A DNA stretch of 64,000 nt, taken from assembly GCA_910588325.1 (NCBI GenBank), contig CAJUPP010000007.1:1-64000 (forward strand), written 5' to 3'. Of this stretch, positions 17,744 to 25,847 are shown piece by piece (position 1 is the stretch's first letter; each line of letters opens with the position of its first letter). The stretch comes from an uncultured Hungatella sp. GTDB lineage: Bacteria > Bacillota > Clostridia > Lachnospirales > Lachnospiraceae. The translations under genes were made by a program, and so were the position numbers. The notes under the pieces are model-generated. The model searched no databases, was not told where the DNA came from, and saw only the letters and a program-made list of their open reading frames with translations.

Positions 17744-18604
17744 ATGAAAGAACTTGCATACTATGACGGACAGACAGGAACTCCGGAAGAGGTTATGATT
17801 CCTTTCAATGACAGAGTCCATTTTTTCGGAGACGGCGTATATGAGGCGACGTTGGGAGGAAACCATAAAATCTTTCTGCTTCAGGACCATCTGGACCGAT
17901 TTTACAGCAGCGCAAAGGCTTTGGACATTAAAATTCCTATGACGAAACAGGAACTTGGAATTCTTTTGACAGAACTTCTTGAGAAAGTAGAGGGAACGAC
18001 TCATTTTATTTACTGGCAGGTTACCCGAGGAGTTCCGGCCATAAGAAACCATACTTATGAGGAAGATCTTATGGGGAAAGTGTGGGTTTCTATCCGCCCC
18101 TTCGCCATGCAGGATCCAGAAAAGGAAATTGCTGCGATTACCAAGGAGGATACCCGTTTTTATCATTGCAATATCAAGACACTGAACCTTCTTCCGTCTG
18201 TCATGGCTTCTCAGGATGCCAAACGGGCCGGAGCGGGCGAAACCATCTTCCACCGGGGAGACATCGTAACCGAATGCTCCCACAGCAATGTATCCATCTT
18301 GAAGGACGGTGTGTTTATCTCCCATCCCAATGACAATATGATTCTGCGGGGAATCGCCAAGACCCATATGATCGCTGCCTGCTACCGGCTGAGTATCCAG
18401 GTAATCGAGCGGCCCTTCACTTTGTCAGAACTGATGGACGCCGACGAGATCCTTGTCACTTCCTCCTCTAATTTCTACCGCTATGTAACCAGCGTAGACT
18501 CACAAAAAGCCGGAGGAAAGGATCCGAAGACCAGAAGACTTTTACAGAAGGCAGTGATTGATGAATTTTTAGAGTATACAGGAATGGAACGTCTGATGGT
18601 ATGA
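17744..18604 (+). CDS. dat: D-amino-acid transaminase (class IV PLP aminotransferase)
   Basis: 286 aa, fold-type IV. The PLP lysine is Lys145 in CNIKTLNLLPSVMAS, the same number as in well-studied Bacillus D-amino-acid transaminase. Family blocks include RVHFFGDGVYEAT, DRFYSSAKAL, TECSHSNVSI and LVTSSSNF. It interconverts D-amino acids and 2-keto acids, giving D-Ala and D-Glu for peptidoglycan. Start chosen at MKELAYYDG because GGAGGAAA lies 8 nt upstream. Branched-chain aminotransferase is a less likely alternative given the ECSHSN and length features. Confidence 0.9.
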   Translation: MKELAYYDGQTGTPEEVMIPFNDRVHFFGDGVYEATLGGNHKIFLLQDHLDRFYSSAKALDIKIPMTKQELGILLTELLEKVEGTTHFIYWQVTRGVPAIRNHTYEEDLMGKVWVSIRPFAMQDPEKEIAAITKEDTRFYHCNIKTLNLLPSVMASQDAKRAGAGETIFHRGDIVTECSHSNVSILKDGVFISHPNDNMILRGIAKTHMIAACYRLSIQVIERPFTLSELMDADEILVTSSSNFYRYVTSVDSQKAGGKDPKTRRLLQKAVIDEFLEYTGMERLMV

Positions 18605-18616
18605 ACCTCTCTCTGG

Positions 18617-18669
18617 AAACAGCACCTGAATCCCCTGTGCTCCCGGCACAGGAAATTCAGGTGCTGTTT
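18617..18669. terminator. bidirectional hairpin terminator between convergent genes
   Basis: The arm AAACAGCACCTGAAT (18617-18631) pairs perfectly with ATTCAGGTGCTGTTT (18655-18669). An inner CCTGTGC/GCACAGG stem extends it. T-rich ends on both sides suit termination of both convergent transcripts. Confidence 0.85.
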
Positions 18670-18686
18670 CTATATCCCTTCCTCAT

Positions 18687-19808
18687 CTATGATTTTTGCT
18701 TTACCATCAGCCATGCCATGATATGAATTGCCTGCTCAAAATTGCCTTTCTGTATCATCTCATCAATCTCCTCTGGAGAATAGGTTCTGATATTCAAAAA
18801 TTCTGTCTCGTCCAGATTCTGTCCCCCCAATTTATGACAATGCTCCGCCATAAAAATATGTGCATAATTGTCAGCCATAGTAGCATTGGAAGGCACGGTA
18901 AGCAAATAGTTCCATCTTTCTGATACATATCCGGTTTCTTCCAGCAGCTCTCTCCTGGCTGCCTGTAGAGCATTTTCCGAAAGCCCCCTGTCATATCCTG
19001 TCCCGTACTCTTTTCCATCGGTCCGTTCAATACCGCCTGCCGGAAATTCTGTGGTTACCTTCCTGATTCCCTGGCGAAACTGCCTGACGCAGAGATACTG
19101 CCCATTAACATCTGACGCGACTATGACAACATAGTCCTTGCGGCTGTAGCTGTAAAACGGCTCAAATATCTTTCCGTCCGGAAAACGATAAGCGGACCGC
19201 CTAAAATCAATCCACTCATCCTGGATCACATGATCCACGCTGATCTCTTCCCATTCCAGATATTCCTTATCTTCTGCCTTATTCTCTTCCTTAGCTTTTA
19301 CATGATATTCTGCATAGTCTTCTGCATGATCCTCTGCCTTATCCTCTGTATTATACTCTGCTTTATCTTCTATATTACTTTCCATATTACTTTTTGCATT
19401 ACCTTCTGAATCTGTCATATCTGTTTCCGTTTTAACTTTGCCATTCTCCATCGGTGTCCGGACTTCAATGAGATTTCCATCCGGATCGTAAAATCGAATA
19501 ACCTTTTGTCCCCAGGGATATGTCATGAATGGAGTTACATACTCCGCATCTGGAAAGCATGATTCCAGTTTCTTTATAAAAGCCTCTATATCTGCCTCTT
19601 CAAAATAAAGCTCACAGCCATGATTTTTCGGCAGAATATCCTTCTCTATGGACTTCCGCCACAGGGATGCGTCCTGAAGAACCAGTCCCTCTGTCAAAAT
19701 CATGGTTCCGGCATTGTCCAGAATGACTTCAAGGCCAAACAGATCTTTATAAAATTTTCTTGACTGCTCCATATCTTTGACAGCTATAAGTACATTTTTT
19801 AATTTCAT
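18687..19808 (-). CDS. fusion of a VOC (glyoxalase/bleomycin-resistance-like) domain with a NUDIX hydrolase
   Basis: 373 aa. Residues 1-122 are a VOC domain (MKLKNVLIAVKDMEQSRKFY; IRFYDPDGNLIEVR with the usual Glu). Residues ~123-185 are a low-complexity acidic linker built of Glu-Asp-Lys-Ala-Glu-like units. Residues ~190-373 resemble ADP-ribose pyrophosphatase-type NUDIX enzymes, with the box ALQAARRELLEETGY and the preceding EFPAGGIER. An insertion (KEYGTGYDRGLSENAL) stretches the canonical box spacing. The NUDIX half probably hydrolyses a nucleoside diphosphate derivative. The VOC half may bind a ligand or detoxify a small molecule. No frameshift separates them, so the fusion appears genuine. 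Confidence 0.85.
   Translation of the reverse strand: MKLKNVLIAVKDMEQSRKFYKDLFGLEVILDNAGTMILTEGLVLQDASLWRKSIEKDILPKNHGCELYFEEADIEAFIKKLESCFPDAEYVTPFMTYPWGQKVIRFYDPDGNLIEVRTPMENGKVKTETDMTDSEGNAKSNMESNIEDKAEYNTEDKAEDHAEDYAEYHVKAKEENKAEDKEYLEWEEISVDHVIQDEWIDFRRSAYRFPDGKIFEPFYSYSRKDYVVIVASDVNGQYLCVRQFRQGIRKVTTEFPAGGIERTDGKEYGTGYDRGLSENALQAARRELLEETGYVSERWNYLLTVPSNATMADNYAHIFMAEHCHKLGGQNLDETEFLNIRTYSPEEIDEMIQKGNFEQAIHIMAWLMVKQKS
19290..19385 (-). repeat. in-frame tandem repeat coding for acidic linker of the VOC-NUDIX protein
   Basis: Degenerate units of about 12-15 nt (TCTGCCTTATCC, TCTGCATGATCC, TCTGCTTTATCT on the plus strand) encode repeated E-D-x-A-E motifs. The units could expand or contract by slippage without changing frame. 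Confidence 0.7.
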
Positions 19809-20126
19809 TTTACCACCTTTTCTGTTCCTGCTCCGGAAATACCATACATCAAATCATCCTGCAATCAGGGTGTTTTCCCTGTGTTGTGTTTTTATCTTTG
19901 CTTCTATATATTATCATATATACGCCTTTTTTTCCACAAAAACATACCCTGTTCAGGACAGCCGCCAATGGCCTTCAAAGTGGACGGATTCAAAACCCTG
20001 GCAAGTGCGACAGTGCGAAAACCGGAATCTGAATATTTCGACTTTATGAGCAGCTATTGACATCTTTACTCTATCATTGTAGAATAATACTAAATTCTAT
20101 ATTTGTAGAGTAAGGAGACCGTTTCT
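19809..20126. other. 318-nt intergenic region with divergent control elements and a possible 30-aa ORF
   Basis: The left part is the leader of the VOC-NUDIX gene, with a small dyad AGGGTGTTTTCCCT near 19867-19880. A short ORF (19968-20060, starting MAFKVDGFKTLA) has no clear ribosome binding site and resembles a stranded gene end. The right part holds the blaI-like promoter and operators. Confidence 0.5.
20057..20115 (+). promoter_or_regulatory. promoter and BlaI/MecI-type operators of the blaI-blaR1-like operon
   Basis: TTGACA (20057-20062), 17-nt spacer, TAGAAT (20080-20085). A dyad TAGAAT (20080-20085) with ATTCTA (20094-20099) overlaps the -10. TGTAGA is repeated at about 20078 and 20106. 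BlaI-family repressors bind TACA/TGTA-type dyads, so autorepression is expected. Confidence 0.75.
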
Positions 20127-20504
20127 ATGGATATTACAATCCGCCGCTTACCGGATGCGGAATTAGAGGTCATGCAGGCGATTTGGGCCTGTGAGCCACC
20201 GGTGGCCCGGACAGACATCAACGCAATCTTGAAAGATACCCATCCCATGGCGCAGACCACTCTTCTGACCGTGCTTACACGCTTGTCAGAAAAGAGATTC
20301 ATTCAGATTCAAAAGGAAAGCCGCAGCGCACGATATATCCCGCTGATTGCAAAGCAGGACTATCTTGCCCAGCAGAGCCGGTGCTTTGTACAGAAGGTCT
20401 GCGGCGGGAGTTTGCCTGCCTTTGCCGCTGCCCTGTGCGACAGTGGTCTGACGAAAAAGGAGTTGGCCCTGCTGCGGGAACTTCTGGAGAGAGGTGCGTT
20501 ATGA
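20127..20504 (+). CDS. BlaI/MecI-family transcriptional repressor
   Basis: 125 aa, the normal length. Winged helix region: RRLPDAELEVMQAIWACEPPVARTDINAIL, then QTTLLTVLTRLSEKRFI and the wing KESRSARYIPLI. The C-terminal part is a short dimerisation helix pair. BlaI repressors are inactivated by proteolysis when a membrane partner senses a signal. The stop overlaps the next start as ATGA, so repressor and sensor protease are made together. No beta-lactamase gene is nearby; the regulated genes are probably elsewhere, plus this operon itself. Confidence 0.93.
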   Translation: MDITIRRLPDAELEVMQAIWACEPPVARTDINAILKDTHPMAQTTLLTVLTRLSEKRFIQIQKESRSARYIPLIAKQDYLAQQSRCFVQKVCGGSLPAFAAALCDSGLTKKELALLRELLERGAL

Positions 20505-22309
20505 CTACGGAGGTTCTCATAAAAGGATTCTGCACTTCGATTTTCAGCGGAATATTTGCCTGGATGGTATTTGACAGAAATTCCGACAGCAATATGGACA
20601 GCAACCGTCAGCGATATCTGCCCTATATTTCTGGCATGATACTCCCACTGTGTATGCTGACTATTTTGATCATGGGGCTTATTTTCACAGATAGAGAAAA
20701 CACCCTGCAGATAACGTTTGCTTTTTGTTTTGGAGTATTTCTTCATATTTGCCTGTATTACCTTCTGTTGATGTCCTCCCTGTCCTTTTTGCGGCGGCAC
20801 ATCAGCGCAAGGGCCTGTGCTATTCTGTGGATGCTCCCAAATTACCTTTATCTGACCCAGATGACCTATATGCGGTTGCCCAAACCTCGTTGGGTGATAG
20901 AGGCCCCCCTTATCTTAGTGCAAACGCTGCTGAACGTGTGGCTGATTGGCTTTTTGTCCGTTCTGAGTTGGAACATCGTCTCCCATCTGACCTTTCGGAC
21001 ACGCATCCTGAGGGATGCGTCCCCAATTACTGATTTGACAGTTCTGGCCATATGGCGTCAGGAGATAGAGTCAGCCCGGTTCCACAAGCCGAGGTTCAAG
21101 CTGGTGACTTCACCCAACATCCAAACGCCCCTGTCCATTGGCCTGTTTCAACGGTCTATCCGGGTAGTGCTGCCGGAGCGGGAGTATACTCCTGAAGAAC
21201 TAACGCTCATTTTTCGTCACGAACTGATTCATATTGGTCGGGAGGATTCGTGGAATAAATTTTTTCTTGTTTTTTGCTCAGCTATGTGTTGGTTCAATCC
21301 TCTCATGTGGATAGCCATAAAAAGAAGCTCCGAGGATTTGGAATTGAGCTGCGATGAAACGGTTCTGCTGAATTCTGATGATGATACAAAACGTCGGTAT
21401 GCTGATTTGCTCTTAAAGACTGCCGGAGATAAGCAGGGTTTCACCACCTGTTTATCTGCCTCAGCCAACGCACTACTCTATCGGCTGAAAAACGTGGTTG
21501 CCCCTAAGAGGAAACCCTCTGGTGCGCTGGTAGTCGGGCTTGCGTTTTTCCTGCTGTGTATGAGCTGCGGCTATGTAGCCCTTGCTTACGGAGAGAGTAC
21601 AGGTGCTGAAGTGATTTACAAGTCCCAATCTCCGGAACAGTATGCTCTGAGCAGTATAAATGTGGGCGATTTCGTCTGTACCGATGAGGCAGCACTGCAC
21701 CACTATTTATCTGGCCTGCGCATGGAGCATATTTCAGGGAATTACTCTTTTACTCAGGACGGAACACCCCTGTCCCTGATATTGGACAGCCCAGAGGGCG
21801 TTTTGGCCGTCACCCTGTCAGACAGATTTCTCAAGCTGGTTTCCCTATACGGCGAGGTAATCGCCGAATACTATTACCTGCCGGACGGTACGGACTGGGA
21901 TGCGCTAAGCGAATATATTGTCGAGCGTCCCGCATTGAATGTCCATATAACTGGAACGGGCGATGAATTCGGTCAGGACATCACAGCCTCTCTGTCATAT
22001 GTCAGTTTTACAGAAGGGGATGGCACGGAGATACTTTATGAAATGGATTCCCGTGAAACCCCCAGCAGTATTTTCGGTTACCCAGCCAGTCAGGCAATTC
22101 TTTCCTTTAATCTCCCGCTAAGCGGGGATTGTATCGTAGAAATCGTACCATTGGACGGCGGAAACAGCCGTACTGTTTTCCTGAACCAACAGCCTATGAC
22201 ATTATCTCTGACGGAAGAGCCGTCCCGTTATACTGTCCGTGGAAAGTTTAGCGGGAAAGATGGAAAATCATACCGGATGGAATTTCAGTTTGAGATTGGC
22301 GCAGAATAG
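20501..22309 (+). CDS. BlaR1/M56-family membrane metallopeptidase, regulatory
   Basis: 602 aa. Several N-terminal transmembrane helices (residues 1-160) are followed by a cytoplasmic M56 zinc peptidase domain: His240-Glu241-x-x-His244 in IFRHELIHIGRED and the third-ligand region LSCDETVL. A further membrane helix (SGALVVGLAFFLLCMSCGYVAL) leads to a ~220-residue external domain. That domain is not the penicillin-binding SxxK transpeptidase module of true BlaR1/MecR1, so the stimulus is probably not a beta-lactam bound covalently. Expected to relieve BlaI-type repression. The ATGA overlap with the repressor supports a two-gene switch. Confidence 0.9.
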   Translation: MTTEVLIKGFCTSIFSGIFAWMVFDRNSDSNMDSNRQRYLPYISGMILPLCMLTILIMGLIFTDRENTLQITFAFCFGVFLHICLYYLLLMSSLSFLRRHISARACAILWMLPNYLYLTQMTYMRLPKPRWVIEAPLILVQTLLNVWLIGFLSVLSWNIVSHLTFRTRILRDASPITDLTVLAIWRQEIESARFHKPRFKLVTSPNIQTPLSIGLFQRSIRVVLPEREYTPEELTLIFRHELIHIGREDSWNKFFLVFCSAMCWFNPLMWIAIKRSSEDLELSCDETVLLNSDDDTKRRYADLLLKTAGDKQGFTTCLSASANALLYRLKNVVAPKRKPSGALVVGLAFFLLCMSCGYVALAYGESTGAEVIYKSQSPEQYALSSINVGDFVCTDEAALHHYLSGLRMEHISGNYSFTQDGTPLSLILDSPEGVLAVTLSDRFLKLVSLYGEVIAEYYYLPDGTDWDALSEYIVERPALNVHITGTGDEFGQDITASLSYVSFTEGDGTEILYEMDSRETPSSIFGYPASQAILSFNLPLSGDCIVEIVPLDGGNSRTVFLNQQPMTLSLTEEPSRYTVRGKFSGKDGKSYRMEFQFEIGAE

Positions 22310-22450
22310 CTTTTCCGCCCTCTGGGAAAAAATCCTCGCTCAGAAAACGCCTCCCGTTTGGAGCAGAGCAGCTCACCGTGCAGTTGGAGGCTCACAGGGA
22401 GGACGAACGCGATTTTTTTGCACCTCTGTTGTGAAGCAATCAGCCCCAAA

Positions 22451-22508
22451 AGATATCTCCCGCAGAATTCCATTCTTTTCGGCATGGGTTCTTCTGCGGA
22501 GATGTCTT
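22451..22508 (+). terminator. rho-independent terminator downstream of the M56 peptidase gene
   Basis: The arm AGATATCTCCCGCAGAA (about 22451-22467) pairs with TTCTGCGGAGATGTCT (about 22491-22506), followed by TTTTTTT. It lies about 140 nt after the stop. Confidence 0.8.
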
Positions 22509-22998
22509 TTTTTGTTGTTACTCATCTTGTTCCAGATTCAAAAACCCCTTGCTGCTAATTTTCGGAAACACCCGTTTTTCCTATACAGCCTTCTATTCGG
22601 TTTCCCGCTCTGTATATTGGCGTGAAATTCTTTCTTTAGCTCTTTCCAACATTCATTGACTTTTATAACCTTATTTATCTCTGCATCTTTTTCAGCATTG
22701 TATTTATATAAAGGGAACAAAAGTTTTACCAGGAATTACATTTTGTTCTGGTTGGAATGAAGGGGGGTACAAAACATTTTAGCAGGCACCAGTCTAGGGA
22801 CTAAAATCGCTGTCCATCATCTGCCTGCACAGCTATCGTTTCCGAATCAAATGGAAAGCTGTTGCCCGGTTAACCCCGTTACCAAAGAACTCCTTTTTAT
22901 GGAAGGATTACCTAAGATACAATTATAGCTCATTTGAGGACATATTTTTCCTGTTTATAGAAAAATAGTCAGAATTATGTATAAGACAAATAAATCGC

Positions 22999-23065
22999 GA
23001 GCAATAGGATATGCAAGGAATCTACTGGGATTCCATGTCTTCTTGATAATGCAAACCTATTGCTC
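22999..23065. repeat. 67-nt imperfect palindrome
   Basis: GAGCAATAGG (22999-23008) pairs perfectly with CCTATTGCTC (23056-23065). Inside are ATGCA/TGCA and GGAATC/GATTCC with a short loop. There is no U-tract on either strand, so a simple terminator is unlikely. It may be a recombination site, structured leader or mobile-element end. Confidence 0.55.
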
Positions 23066-23114
23066 TCAAAATATAGTTATATTAATCGATTTATCCAGTC
23101 TTGTTATTCTGATA

Positions 23115-23131
23115 GATAATACATAGTTATC
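23115..23131 (+). repeat. 17-bp inverted repeat, left copy (candidate recombinase site)
   Basis: GATAATACATAGTTATC is the exact reverse complement of the sequence at 26985-27001. Each copy is itself a GATAA-7nt-TTATC dyad, which is the layout of a tyrosine-recombinase core site (two arms and an asymmetric spacer, TACATAG). Confidence 0.8.
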
Positions 23132-23217
23132 ATTAAATTTATTTACATACTACAATTATCTATAAATAACAGAAATAATAAGGTAAACAATGATTACTAT
23201 ACAAAAGGGGTAAAAAA

Positions 23218-24357
23218 ATGGTTTTTCATCTTGAGGATATTGAAAAGATTAGAGATATTGAATCAAAAGTTAGATTATCAACTCAAAAAGATGTATTTGA
23301 TCTTTCTAATTGGAATTCGGGTAATAAGTATCAAAATTATCTAAATCAATTTTTAGAAGTACCCACAATGAATTCCTTTTATAACTATGTGTATAGTTAT
23401 GAAATCGATAAAGAAATACATAACAAAGTAAGAAAAAAACTTAGTATAGAAAGTGAAGATAAAATTTCTGTTTTTTTTCCATCAAGTACACTAGCAATTG
23501 TCAATATTGCTGTTTTTTTACAAAAAAAGAATCTTAAACATATTTGTGTGTTGCAGCCATCATATTTTTCAGTAGATATATGTTTACAATCATTTGGATT
23601 GAATGTACAAAATTTAAGTTTGCATTATCAAAACGGAAGATTTACTCTACCTATAGATGTTATTACTAAAGAAAATTTTGATGCACTTTGGATTACTTCG
23701 CCTGTTTTTTGTACTAATCTCTATTTCGAAAAAAATGAACTTAATAAGATAAATCATCTTCTCAATAAAGGTATTTACGTTATATGTGATGAGAGTTTAG
23801 CTCCTTTAGGCTCAGAACTAAACCCCCAATTAATAAATAACAGATATTTATTTAGCATTTTTAGTCCTCATAAAGTTTTAGGAACCAATACTATGAAATT
23901 TTCTTGTGTAGTAACCCATAAAGAACATGAGGATTTTTTTGATATCTGGACTGATCTATTCTCGGGAGGCCTAGCATTATCCTCGGTTTTAGCAATTAAT
24001 CATTTCATATCAGAAAATTATAACTTTACATTACAAAAAAGTATAGAATATATAAACGAAACCTTTAATAAAGTTAAAAACTTATTATTATATCATTCAG
24101 ATTCTTTTACGTTTACGCGAACTCCTGGTATATATATTACAATTTTTTTTAAATATGTTCCCTTTGAAGAGTCTAAAAAAACTATTTTTATAAAAAAACT
24201 TATTGAACATACAAATACTTCTCTTTTACCTGGCTATCTTGAAGGCTTTTATGAAAATTTTGGTTTTTGTTTTAGAGTAAATTTAACGCTAGATCCATGC
24301 CAATTGCTTCTAGCGTTAAATAAAGTAATTGTATATTTAGAAAAAACATATTTATAA
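23218..24357 (+). CDS. divergent fold-type I PLP aminotransferase-like protein
   Basis: 379 aa. Conserved positions of the class I/II fold are visible: Asp191 in YVICDESLAPLGSE (contact to the pyridine nitrogen) and Lys219 in FSIFSPHKVLG (Schiff-base lysine). An FPSSTLAIVNIAVFL cofactor-phosphate region and a PSYFSVDICLQSFGL segment also fit. The usual NPxxPTG loop is degenerate (TSPVFCTN). RBS AAAAGGGG. It is very AT-rich compared with the flanks, so probably acquired. It is convergent with, and overlaps by 6 nt, the pentapeptide gene. Reaction unknown: transamination, decarboxylation or condensation are all possible for this fold. Confidence 0.8.
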   Translation: MVFHLEDIEKIRDIESKVRLSTQKDVFDLSNWNSGNKYQNYLNQFLEVPTMNSFYNYVYSYEIDKEIHNKVRKKLSIESEDKISVFFPSSTLAIVNIAVFLQKKNLKHICVLQPSYFSVDICLQSFGLNVQNLSLHYQNGRFTLPIDVITKENFDALWITSPVFCTNLYFEKNELNKINHLLNKGIYVICDESLAPLGSELNPQLINNRYLFSIFSPHKVLGTNTMKFSCVVTHKEHEDFFDIWTDLFSGGLALSSVLAINHFISENYNFTLQKSIEYINETFNKVKNLLLYHSDSFTFTRTPGIYITIFFKYVPFEESKKTIFIKKLIEHTNTSLLPGYLEGFYENFGFCFRVNLTLDPCQLLLALNKVIVYLEKTYL

Positions 24358-25809
24358 AAATTCAATTTTTTGGACGTTAAAATTATTATATCCTTGAAAG
24401 TTATTATTTACAGATACACCATTTAACACAAATATATTGATTACTTTTGAAACATCTTTTTCTGTTTGAACAGAATCTAATTGGTGTAAGACAGACTCTG
24501 GAATCTGAAAAACTAATGAATTTGTTACATTTTCATTCTCCTTTTTTTCAATTTCATTGTCTTCTTTTGTTTTAGATTCACTTTCAGAATGATCTTCAGC
24601 AGAATTATTCTTTTTCAATTTTATTTGTAATCCTAAAATGGAAATAAAAAGTTGAAGGCACTTTAAAATATTATCATAACATTTTATCCATTCTATAAAA
24701 GAACCTTTTGCAGTTTCTTTACGTATAGGTACTGCACCCTTTATTCCTACTGCATTCATAATTTGAATAAGCAATGAACAAATTGGGATTGAGGGCTCTT
24801 CTACATATGTAATTTTTAAAGTTAAAGGGCTATTTTTACTTTTTATTTGATTCAATTCAGAATCTATATCTTTAATGACTTTGCGATAATATTCAAATAA
24901 CATATTGTGAATTTGATTAATAACAGATTCCGATTTTTCAAGAGCAATATTATTTGCAAATAGTTTTCTTTGTTCCAGTATATTAATTATAAATAATACC
25001 ATATATAATGATAGCTTATTTTCATTTAATAAACGGTTTAATATAAGCCTAAAAAACATCAGCTGTTCATTGCGTACTAATATATTGCATCGAAGCTGTT
25101 CAATAATTACTTGTATACTAACTAGTATTGCATTATCAAAGTCTTTTTCTTCAAGATTCAAAGAAATAATAGCAGCACTTACATAATCTTTATTATCTAA
25201 AAGCTTTTGTTGTAATTGCTTAAAATATGTTTTTTCTAAAGATAATTCTTTTAAATTTGAATCAGTAAAGCCAAAATTTGAAGACATCAGATCAGGTGCA
25301 ATAGCTGTTTTATTAAAATGTGTGTTTACAAAAAGGTTGTACATAAAATTTCCATAAATATATGAATCATCAAAAACACAATCTATAAATTCATTAAGGT
25401 ATGTAGAACTCTGCCTTAATTTAAAGCGAGTAAAAGTACAATTTTTAAAGGAAGAGCTATTTAATACAATATGATTAAAATCACAGTTTTCAAATTTGCA
25501 ATTAATAAAACTTACGTCTGTTGTAGTGGCACCTTTAAATGTAACTTTATTAAACTCACAGTTTTCAAAATATATGGATGTAATATCACTATTTTCAAAA
25601 GAAACACTGCTATAAATGCAATTTATAGCCCTACACCCTTCCCAATCAGAATTTGCAAGAATACACTTTATAAAATCTATTTCTATAAAATCACACCATT
25701 TAAGACTAACAGAATGTAGATTTGTATTTTCGATTATTGATTCATTCCAATTATTATAATGATAGATTTCGTCGGCTTTTAAATCAAGAATTTTTTTAAT
25801 ATTTTCCAT
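24352..25809 (-). CDS. pentapeptide-repeat protein with long C-terminal extension, unknown function
   Basis: 485 aa. From about residue 25 to 190 the chain repeats a roughly five-residue pattern with central hydrophobic or aromatic positions (CKFENCDFNHIVLNSSSFKN; CEFNKVTFKGATTTDVSF), consistent with a right-handed beta-helix. After that come helical segments, an acidic Lys/Glu-rich stretch (about 400-425) and a short C-terminal domain. No enzyme motif is seen. Start at ATG 25807-25809 behind GGAGG. Some pentapeptide proteins shield DNA gyrase or act as resistance factors in biosynthetic loci, which fits the two PLP enzymes around it, but this is inference. Confidence 0.75.
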   Translation of the reverse strand: MENIKKILDLKADEIYHYNNWNESIIENTNLHSVSLKWCDFIEIDFIKCILANSDWEGCRAINCIYSSVSFENSDITSIYFENCEFNKVTFKGATTTDVSFINCKFENCDFNHIVLNSSSFKNCTFTRFKLRQSSTYLNEFIDCVFDDSYIYGNFMYNLFVNTHFNKTAIAPDLMSSNFGFTDSNLKELSLEKTYFKQLQQKLLDNKDYVSAAIISLNLEEKDFDNAILVSIQVIIEQLRCNILVRNEQLMFFRLILNRLLNENKLSLYMVLFIINILEQRKLFANNIALEKSESVINQIHNMLFEYYRKVIKDIDSELNQIKSKNSPLTLKITYVEEPSIPICSLLIQIMNAVGIKGAVPIRKETAKGSFIEWIKCYDNILKCLQLFISILGLQIKLKKNNSAEDHSESESKTKEDNEIEKKENENVTNSLVFQIPESVLHQLDSVQTEKDVSKVINIFVLNGVSVNNNFQGYNNFNVQKIEFL

Positions 25810-25847
25810 TTTGACCTCCATTAAATTTTAAGAAAGGAAAGATTTAT

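Larger units (their letters stand above)
22509..23217. other. about 700-nt AT-rich non-coding region with structured elements, left border of accessory block
   Basis: No credible gene was found. GC falls sharply from left to right. It contains a CAGGCA/TGCCTG dyad near 22783-22833, a 67-nt hairpin at 22999-23065 and the left 17-bp inverted repeat at 23115-23131. A possible promoter for the next gene is TTTATT (23138-23143), 17 nt, TATAAA (23161-23166). It ends with the ribosome binding site AAAAGGGG before 23218. Confidence 0.6.

Noticed and set aside
17711..18367. 218-codon minus-strand frame opposite the D-amino-acid transaminase
   Set aside because: The transaminase has full motifs and an RBS; the antisense frame has neither.
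19968..20060. 30-codon ORF (MAFKVDGFKTLA...) upstream of blaI
   Set aside because: No convincing ribosome binding site; it ends within the blaI -35 element. Kept only as a possible gene remnant.
22239..22625. 128-codon frame after the M56 peptidase gene, and an overlapping 66-codon frame
   Set aside because: It starts inside the peptidase gene, spans the terminator hairpin, and has no RBS or family signal.
25810..25847. Pair of divergent promoters between the pentapeptide and NspC-like genes
   Set aside because: Only 38 nt lie between start codons and no paired -35/-10 hexamers fit; promoters must lie inside coding DNA or elsewhere.
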